The position numbers were made by a program, and so were the translations under genes. 28,014 nt of DNA from Geosiphon pyriformis (lineage: Eukaryota; Glomeromycota; Glomeromycetes; Archaeosporales; Geosiphonaceae). The notes below the pieces were generated by a model. That model ran no database searches, had not been told where the DNA came from, and saw nothing but the letters and a program-made list of their open reading frames with translations. Below, in pieces: positions 21,264-28,014 of this stretch. Location: the NCBI GenBank assembly GCA_016748015.1, contig JAAOMT010000183.1:145187-173200 (forward strand). The letters are read 5' to 3'. Within the stretch, counting starts at the first letter, position 1. Every line of letters starts with the position of its first letter.

Positions 21264-22290
21264 ATGTGTCTTGAAAAAGAACTTTCTGAATACCAAAAAG
21301 GAGGGATTATTTCAGTAAAAAAGTTAGGACTTACAAACAGTGAGATTTTCACGACTATTGGATGTTCACGTTCTTCTGTAATACATGTATGGAAGTCATA
21401 TGAGCTAAAAAAACTTCCTAAAAAACGAACGGGCCGACCACAAATTCTTGACAAACGCGCACGTGAACAACTCAAATATTCAATAATGGAGAATAAAGAA
21501 ACCCGCCGCCAAACTCTTTTTCAAATACAACAAATCTATTTCTATACAAACTATTTGAAATGGATTAGCTCAAGAAGGACTTCGCTCGTGTATTCCTCGT
21601 CTCAAGCCATTAATTTCCAAATCAAATAAAAAAAACATTTACAATTGGTTCGTACTTATGAAAATTGGACAGTAGAAGATTTTAAACGAGTTGTTTGGTC
21701 AGATGAATCTACATATACACAATTTAGAACTACAGGATTTGGACGTGTATGGCGTAAACCTTCCGAAGAGTTTCATAAGGATTGTATTGCAGCCACAGTT
21801 AGAAAAAGCTTTGGTCGCATGTTTTGGGGATGTTTTTCATGGGTTGGTTTGGGTCCTTTAGTTCCTTTGGTTGGTTATATTACTGGAGTTATACACTATG
21901 AAACCTTGGCTAATTATGCAATTCCTACAGTAAAACTTCATGCAAAAAAAACTAAAAAAAAGTTTTTTTTTCAGGAATACAATGCACCAATCCACACATC
22001 AAAAGTTGCGCGTTCTTTTCTTACCTCTTCAAATGTTGAATTACTTCCTTGGCCAGCACAAAGTCCTGATATTACTTCAATAGAAAATCTTTGGTCATAT
22101 ATTGAAGTTAAAATTCGTCAACATAATTCACAACTCTCAAATATTGTACAATTGGGTTAAAGAAGAATGGGATGCGATACCTGTAAATTACTATCGTAAT
22201 TTGATCAAGTCTATGCCACGTCAAGTTCAAGCTATTTTTGAAGCAAATGGAGGTCAAACAAACAAAATACTAACATGTATTTTAATATAA
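21264..22290 (+). pseudogene. Tc1-like DD34E transposase, decayed
   Basis: Three frames carry successive parts. 21264-21629 encodes the N-terminal helix-turn-helix (LTNSEIFTTIGCSRSSVIHVW) and a GRP-type linker (KKRTGRPQ). 21645-22160 carries the catalytic core: D in VVWSDES (21702-21704), then QEYNAPIH where the family has Asp-Asn, and E in SIENLW. Spacing from the Tyr (21978-21980) to that Glu is 34 residues, the DD34E pattern. 22102-22290 carries the C-terminal end (VKEEWDAIP, QAIFEANGG). Breaks: a shift near 21530, an in-frame TGA after QTI, a shift in an A8 run near 21633, a shift near 22130-22150, and the second catalytic Asp replaced by Tyr. The enzyme cannot be active. Confidence 0.93.
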
Positions 22291-22342
22291 TAATAAAAAA
22301 TTAACGATTCATAAGTTAGTTCTTTTATATAACATAATATAA

Positions 22343-22371
22343 AAGTGTCCAATATTTTTTATACCCCCCTG
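22343..22371 (-). repeat. Right terminal inverted repeat of Tc1-like element
   Basis: Complement of the left repeat with one mismatch; followed by TA at 22372-22373 and then by sequence identical to the copy A flank. Confidence 0.95.
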
Positions 22372-22406
22372 TACTTATCCCGAGGTGAAGTCACATGTTA
22401 ATCTGC

Positions 22407-22957
22407 GCGATCGATTAATTCGGAGTCTTTAAAATTCCGCATCATTAAACATTTTCTCTGAGAGATCATTCTCAAAGGACTCTGCAACTTGCTGCAATCA
22501 AATCGCCTCCAAAGATCAGAGCCTCTATTTGAAAAGCATGAAATATCATTCATCATTTTGGCAAATATTGTACTTTCCCATCTTTGGTTGACTGCAAGTA
22601 TAAATAGAAATAATTATTGATCTTCTCAATGGGTTGGATGAGATCCAATAAGATTCGCAATTGCAATGATAAACCCCATATACTATTAATTTTTAAAAGA
22701 AAAAAAAAGCAAGCTATAAAATTTCCTTGCAAGAATAAAAAACCTTTATACATTTTTAAAAATTAATGAATATTTTCTTTGAAAATTTTCTACTTTAACA
22801 AATTTTTACAAGTTTTTTTTTTTAAGGGAAAAATTTTTCATATTGCGCTTCACGATACTGTAGTTTCTTTCATAAATGGATGGCGTGTGTATAAAACTAG
22901 CATTGAGAAGACTATTTCAAGGAGTTCACTCCATCTGAGTGGTCGCTCATCTCTTTC
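22407..22957. other. Gene-poor stretch
   Basis: Right of the duplicated block. No supported gene. An open frame at about 22450-22590 and another over 22779-22961 have partly protein-like residues (TVVSFINGWRVYKTSIEKT) but no family and no conserved ends. Confidence 0.5.
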
Positions 22958-23118
22958 TTGAGATGGAGGTTGCGGTTTACTTGTTCAATGAGCATGCCAA
23001 TTGAATATAGTTACCGGAAGAACCGTGTTGAAAACATCAGTAATGATATCGATATATATGAAGAATCTGTTATGCAGAAAGCTCAAGAATTGATATCTTT
23101 ATTTAAGGTGAAAAGTTT
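22958..23118 (+). pseudogene. Possible coding remnant, unknown family
   Basis: The frame from ATG 22958 reads with protein-like composition between about codons 14 and 50 (IEYSYRKNRVENISNDID, YEESVMQKAQELISLF). At 23109 TTTAAG is followed by GTGAAAAG, which resembles a splice donor. No partner exon is visible downstream. It may be a relic; no family is recognised. Confidence 0.27.
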
Positions 23119-23160
23119 AATGATATTAACAAGCTTTGATCCTACTATTTTGTTATGAAT

Positions 23161-23221
23161 CTTGGTAGGATGGTTCAGTCTATTGCTGAAAACATTTGAA
23201 GGGTCACTAAGCCAAGCCAAG
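23161..23221. repeat. 61-nt hairpin repeat, copy 1
   Basis: Aligned without gaps to 23285-23345 with 49 of 61 positions identical. CTTGGT (23161-23166) pairs with GCCAAG (23216-23221) and GTTCAG (23173-23178) pairs less well with CTAAGC (23207-23212). Confidence 0.75.
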
Positions 23222-23225
23222 TAAT

Positions 23226-23238
23226 AGCTCACTGAGCT
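23226..23238. repeat. Perfect 13-nt palindrome
   Basis: AGCTCACTGAGCT, six-base arms around one C, directly after hairpin copy 1. It uses the same GAGCT core as the 12.1-kb inverted repeat. Confidence 0.8.
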
Positions 23239-23284
23239 TTGTCCAGTTTGTTTAATGGCGCTTGGCAGGCCATAAGTTTAAACT

Positions 23285-23345
23285 TTTGGTAGGATAGCTC
23301 AGTCTGTTGCTGGACACATTTGGATGGTCGCTGAGCCAGACCAAG
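23285..23345. repeat. 61-nt hairpin repeat, copy 2
   Basis: Outer arms TTTGGT (23285-23290) and ACCAAG (23340-23345); inner arms GCTCAG (23297-23302) and CTGAGC (23331-23336), perfectly complementary. Contains TAGCTCAGTCTG, close to a tRNA-type A box; no good B box follows. Confidence 0.75.
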
Positions 23346-23744
23346 TGATAAGTTGTAGTGCATCCATCAATGGTATGTGTTTCTATAGTTACAGTCATTA
23401 TTAGCTTGAATTTGTTGTTGATTTATCGCCGCCATATTTTAAGTAAAAGATTTAGAAGAAAATATATTGAATCAATCCAACTATGAATAGAAAATGTTAA
23501 AATACGGCTTCTGTAAATTTTGTGCTGGCGGAATTAAGATTTCGAAAGAGCTTTTTATACAGTCATGAGAAAATCAAATGCAAAAAAAACACCGCCAATA
23601 AATATCTGGAAGCGTCTGTGTAACTTGTATGACACGACACAATTTTAAAATTAGTTGAATCATTTCCTTTCTTGACTTGGATCATCGAAATTTATCTTTG
23701 ACAAATGTTATAATGCTTTGTTTTTGAGCGAGATTACCTATTTA

Positions 23745-24569
23745 AAACATTTTTTACTCAAGTATCCCCAATAATCCTACGAGCAAAATTGAGTCTTTTA
23801 TCATCGACAAACAAAGTCAGAAGATACAAACTATGGTCCGAGAAAGAAAAAAGCAAGTGATTTGAAGCTGTGAGGATCTACGGTTCAAAGTGGAGTTACT
23901 TACCAAATCATATTTTCCAGACAGAAGAAGCGATAGTGTTTGTAAAAAGTATCAAAATGAGATTAGAAAATTAGCTAGCAAAAAAGATTCATTACCGATG
24001 ACCAAATTTCTACAAAAAAGTGCTCGGTGGACAGTTGAAGAATCTGAAAAACTCATTGAGGCAGTTAAAAAGCATGGTAGAAATTGGAAATTACTATCTT
24101 ATCTGGTTTTTGATTCACAGAAGACAGCCAGGAGCTTGGAATTGAAGATCAAGTATCTCCAAGCAAGTTACTTATGACGACTAGTGAACTACAAACGCTC
24201 GAATTGGCCATTGAACATCATGGTCACAATTGGAATGATATCTCTTCCAAGTATTTTAATTCGAACAGAGCCCTAGCTACTTTGAAGGGTAAATATTACA
24301 AATTGAAATTCAAAGAAAGGATTATTAATCAAATCTCTAACAAGAAACACTTATCACATTCTTCCAATATCTCTCCTTATGATCTAACTCAAATCGAAAA
24401 CCCCTATATCAAGGAGCTTTCTTTTTTCCTAGTCATCAATTTCATTCTTCAAATAAAGAACTTTTCTTCACACACGAAAAACAAATCAAATCTCCCGAAT
24501 TCCCCTTTTCAAAATTGTAAACAATCCCAAAAAAATAGGAAATTCAAAATTACTAGAAATGCTAATTGA
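23745..24569 (+). pseudogene. Broken paralog of the triple SANT/Myb gene
   Basis: Three SANT repeats are recognisable but not in one frame. Repeat 1 begins LWSEKEKSK, hits TGA at 23858-23860, continues FEAVRIYGSKW, then shifts frame near 23895 (LTKSYFPDRRSDSVCKKY). Repeat 2 is intact in the frame 23890-24177 (RWTVEESEKLIEAVKKHG, NWKLLSYLVF). Repeat 3 is in the frame 24174-24569 (TTSELQTLELAIEHHG, NWNDISSKYFNSNRA); its first Trp is destroyed where TATGACG stands in place of an expected TGG-ACG, as by loss of one G. The region before repeat 1 (PIILRAKLSLLSSTNKVRR) is basic and without acids, like the presequence-like N-terminus of the gene at 2183. No intact start is visible. Repeat identity is firm, loss of function likely. 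Confidence 0.82.
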
Positions 24570-27500
24570 ATTTAAACACTGTCGAGAAATTAGGCACCTG
24601 TTAATATATAATTTTTTCAAACCCGTTGCTGGATAGACAATTTGATTCTCCCAAAATTGGTAGAGAAGACCTTTAAAGAACTTATGGTACTCGAAAAATT
24701 TTAATTAATTGTTACTGAGGAGTCACCAACTGTCGCAAGGAAATTAATATTATAAAACGTTATTTATAATTGAAATTAGATTATTTTGGTTGCAGAAAAT
24801 TATTAAATTTATTCATTGCTAAGGGTTTTTATTTTTTGCGGAGAAATAAAACCCGATATTTTCATAAAATAGTTGTGCATTGTTTCTTTGTGTTTTGACA
24901 TATTTATGCTGTTTATTTTCAGAATCAAATTATGCTTAGTCAACAGACTGAATGTTGAGCTTAAACGCTTTGGAAAAAGCAAAATGTTAATTTTATTAAA
25001 ACAAGTAATTTAAAATCTTAAAAGACATAAAGTGATATATATTTGTATTGTTGAAAAGTAATATTTCAACTTAAAAAAAAATTGAATTTTATAATTTATC
25101 CACTTGGCAAAAAACATGAAAATTGTTCACTAGACTAAAGTTTTTTAATTTTAAAAATATGAAATAAACTAGTAATGATTCCAAATAAAATAAATCCCAT
25201 TTCGTAAATAAGTAATTCCTCCTGAATTAAAAGAAATCATAATAAGAATAAGACTCTTTACTATCATAAAGGTGGTTGAAATAAAGTTTACGATATGTAT
25301 AATATATCAAGGTCAAATACACAGGTTTCCATAAGCACAAAATTTAAAGATATTTTATACTTCTGTACTAAATAAATTTCTTTGAATAATGATTTTTTCA
25401 TTTATCTTCGCATTTTAAAATTTTGCATACATTGTTGAGCACGTATACACCTTTTTTGCATTTAAGTATGAAATATTAATTGTGGTTGTTGGTACAATGG
25501 CATATTAAGACATCAGATTACGTTTGCCTTCTTTTGATAAATACATTTAGACTTTTGTAAAATGGTATTTTGTCAAATATCATCTCTAAACTGGCTTAAA
25601 GATGATTGATAAAATTAGATTTCATAATGCAATAAATAATTTTGTTTAAAATATTTCCGAAAGTAATTTCGGTTTTAAAAAATAGTTTGACATTATATAT
25701 TCCGCTACATTTTTTTTTGGTTAATATCTTGACTACTAAAATTGTTAAATATTGAATTTTACTATAAATTTAATTTGAACCTGCGGTCAGGGAACATGCG
25801 ATAATTAAATAAATTAAGTTGAATAATATTGGTTACACGACAATCTCTAGTTTCAGAGTTTTTTATCATGAAAACTGAATCGATGTGAATCGGGACCACT
25901 AATGGAATAAGTTTTTTCTATCATCCTGACTAATTACGTCATTAAAATTGACGGTTTAATCAATTTGTTATATTAACTCCTTTAAACCAGTAAGAGGCAA
26001 GCTAAATAAAGTTTTTTGTGAAGATTATTAAGCATTTCAATAAATATAATTAATCTCTTTGAAGGCCAAGCAATCATAAACTAATAGTTCAAATTTGAAA
26101 TAGTCTTTAATAGCGAGAAGTACATTATATATGGGTAATTAACTTGTAATAAAGTTTACTTCCTTTTTTATCATAGTAAAGCGTGCTGGTTGTTACTGAA
26201 ATCTTTCAAGATTTTCAAATCAGGTCTCTAAATTAGTTTCTGACGATCTTTGAATAATAATATTAATAATCTAGTTTTATTAAATAATTCCTAAAAATCT
26301 ATAATGGAAAACTGGGCCGCCAGCTTTCCTGATAGAAATCATTTTGCAACTTACTAAAAGGAGACTAATATTATTAAATAAACAGAGAAGAAATGCCAAA
26401 ATAGAAAACCGACGATATTTGGCTAATGACTAATTCTAAGTGTTAAGTCTGCTGATATATTGGTTTTAATATTAATTTATAATAGGGAAATAATATACAT
26501 TTCAAAAAACTGAGATTTTATTGCTAAAATTTAATATTATAATGAAGTAAAAATATTTTGAGTAATAATATAACAATTATTAAGTTAAAACTTAAATAAA
26601 AGGTAAAATAATAATTAGTAAACATACAATTAATTTTTAACCTATTCAGTTACAATTTTAATTTTAATTAATTATTATTTGAATATTAAATAATATTTTT
26701 CAAATTAAATGGTAAAGAAAATATTATTTTTTCAGTATTGATAAAAGCTCATTATATAATTTTTATTTATATAAAATAATAATATTTATATTTATTTATG
26801 AATTTTGTTATCTCAATTTATATATTCTTAAAATTATTTATCTGCATACAAGTTTTATGAAAATATATTGGCAAAATAGACATAATGTTAAAATTTTGTT
26901 AATTTACAAAAATCTAATTGTTTAAGATATTAATAGGATAATAAATTTTATTTCCTTGTTAATTAAGTTTTAATTAATTTATTCAAATATTATAATTAAT
27001 AATTATTTAGAATTTGAAGAATTGTAAATAAAAGTTTACTTAACTTAAATTAATTAAAATTAATTTATGGATATTAATTATATGTAACGTTCTTTGTAAC
27101 ACTTTTTAATAAATCATATGAATAATAAAACACCTGGTTTTTTAAAATAAAATTTAAGAAATTTCAGATTATTTTCTATTTGATTGTTTTTAAGATAAAA
27201 ATAACCAATATTTTTTTACATACTATAAAGTCCCGAAAATAAGTAATCCTCTGCGTCATCAATTTGAACCGAATTTGAGATGAGTTGCTAATTAAAAGTT
27301 TCGACTGAGAAATTAAATATAATTTGATCAAATGGTAATGCTCAAATCGTTAATTATATTATTAAATCTTAGCCCTAACATGCATACACTGTAGGTTTGA
27401 ATTTAATCCATTGAAATGGTAAAATTAGCTTAGCTCAAAGAGAAACTGAGAGCTAACAAAAATAATAAATGAAAAGCGGGCATTAATAAAACTTTTCTGC

Positions 27501-28014
27501 TTTATTATTAAATATAAAAATGCCTTTAAACAGTATCCAAGCAAATTTATGATATTTGATTAATAATGATAGGGATCTTATGATTGAATCATACAGTATT
27601 TTTATGCTTCACACGAAGCCTAAATTATGTTCTTGTTGTTTTTACTGTTGTTCTACAAATAAATTGACTAACTTATTTAGGCGGCAAGACAATGCGACAA
27701 TTGGAAACTTGTTTGGCGCGTAGCATAGCTACTTAAATTTGGTCATAGTTAAACCCTATTTGATATTATTGATTTGTATCGAATCACAGTCTAATGAATG
27801 AGGTTAATAAATTAATTTGTTAAGAAAAGCTAAGGCAATTCTTATTCCAATCTGATCACTTGGGGTGGAGACTATGAGAACATAGAAAAACAACATAAAT
27901 AAGAACTCGCCTTTAGACAAATTACTTCCTAATCTACTATCAAATGAAGGTTTAAAGAACTTCTCTTCGAATAATAATATATTCACATTTTATCTTTTTG
28001 CCCTTTTGTTCTTT
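24570..28014. other. Long gene-poor, extremely AT-rich stretch
   Basis: No supported gene on either strand. Frames are short and made of AT-rich codons, including the 60-codon minus-strand frame at 27804-27986. The one recognisable item is the dispersed repeat at 27599-27665. Confidence 0.65.
27599..27665 (-). repeat. Dispersed repeat, copy 2
   Basis: Reverse complement matches 18331-18384, with about 13 additional bases between GTAGAACAACA and TTTAGGCTTCG. Shared core segments are nearly identical (TTTGTAGAACAACA, TTTAGGCTTCGTGTGAA). Confidence 0.65.

Larger units (their letters stand above)
21045..22371 (+). mobile_element. Tc1-like (Tc1/mariner) DNA transposon, non-autonomous by mutation
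   Basis: A 1327-bp element bounded by inverted repeats that start CAGGGGGGTATAAAAA and continue to TTGGACACTT, 29 nt with one mismatch. It is flanked by TA at 21043-21044 and 22372-22373, the target duplication typical of Tc1/mariner. Copy A of the flanking duplication has the uninterrupted site (CATATACTTATCCCG near 14312), which confirms the boundaries. Inside is one decayed transposase gene on the plus strand. It cannot make its own transposase, but the ends look intact enough to be mobilised by an active relative. Confidence 0.96.
23119..23744. other. Intergenic stretch with a duplicated hairpin sequence
   Basis: No gene seen. It holds the two 61-nt repeats described separately and, from about 23400, the upstream flank of the broken SANT gene. 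Confidence 0.5.

Noticed and set aside
21645-22160. An intron in the transposase ending at TTTTTTTTTCAG before the catalytic motif
   Set aside because: The frame reads through with family-like residues on both sides (KKKFFFQE), so no splicing is needed.
23285-23345. tRNA gene
   Set aside because: An A-box-like TAGCTCAGTCTG is present, but there is no good B box, no anticodon arm, and the inner arms pair as a simple hairpin.
24170-24180. Programmed frameshift between SANT repeats 2 and 3 at an ATGA overlap
   Set aside because: The gene also has a stop and another shift in repeat 1, and the shift destroys a conserved Trp; ordinary decay explains it better.

Overview
This window reads as AT-rich fungal nuclear DNA, most likely from an arbuscular mycorrhizal fungus (Glomeromycotina, Rhizophagus-like). 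That placement is an inference from four things: tandem BTB-BACK-TLDc paralogs (a family strongly expanded in these fungi), short GT-AG introns of 65-72 bp, a decayed Tc1-like DNA transposon, and long gene-poor stretches of very low GC with poly-A/T runs and microsatellites. Coding islands stand out by their higher GC.

Layout, left to right. 1-620: a higher-GC island with three short open frames that look coding but have no recognisable family, possibly foreign or broken. 2183-3163 (+): a two-exon gene for a protein with three SANT/Myb repeats and a basic N-terminus resembling a mitochondrial presequence. 5262-6815 (-): an intact 517-residue transcription factor with two C2H2 fingers whose base-contacting residues resemble those of the yeast stress factors Msn2/Msn4. 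6816-10480: no gene seen; (AG)n, (TTTTA)n and (AAT)n microsatellites. 10490-11864 (-): scattered exon-like pieces of an unrecognised gene, the best being 10677-11114. 12112-12232: a nested inverted repeat built on GAGCT.

12650-22406 is the core of the window. Two head-to-tail copies of a BTB-BACK-TLDc gene lie on the minus strand: copy A at 13008-14314, interrupted by a 20-N assembly gap, and copy B at 19470-20968. The copies are almost identical through the 5' part (exon 1, intron, start of exon 2) but diverge through the TLDc half. A 1327-bp Tc1-like element (21045-22371) sits in copy B just upstream of the ancestral start codon; copy A preserves the empty site. The element has near-perfect terminal inverted repeats and a TA duplication, but its transposase is broken by frameshifts, a stop and loss of a catalytic Asp.

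22407-24569: weak coding remnants, a duplicated 61-nt hairpin sequence, and a broken paralog of the triple-SANT gene. From 24570 to the end I see no gene, only very AT-rich DNA and an inverted copy of a short dispersed repeat also found at 18.3 kb.

No pathway links the intact genes. The themes are regulation (SANT protein, zinc finger), adaptor or oxidation-resistance type proteins (BTB-TLDc), and local duplication followed by decay or transposon insertion.
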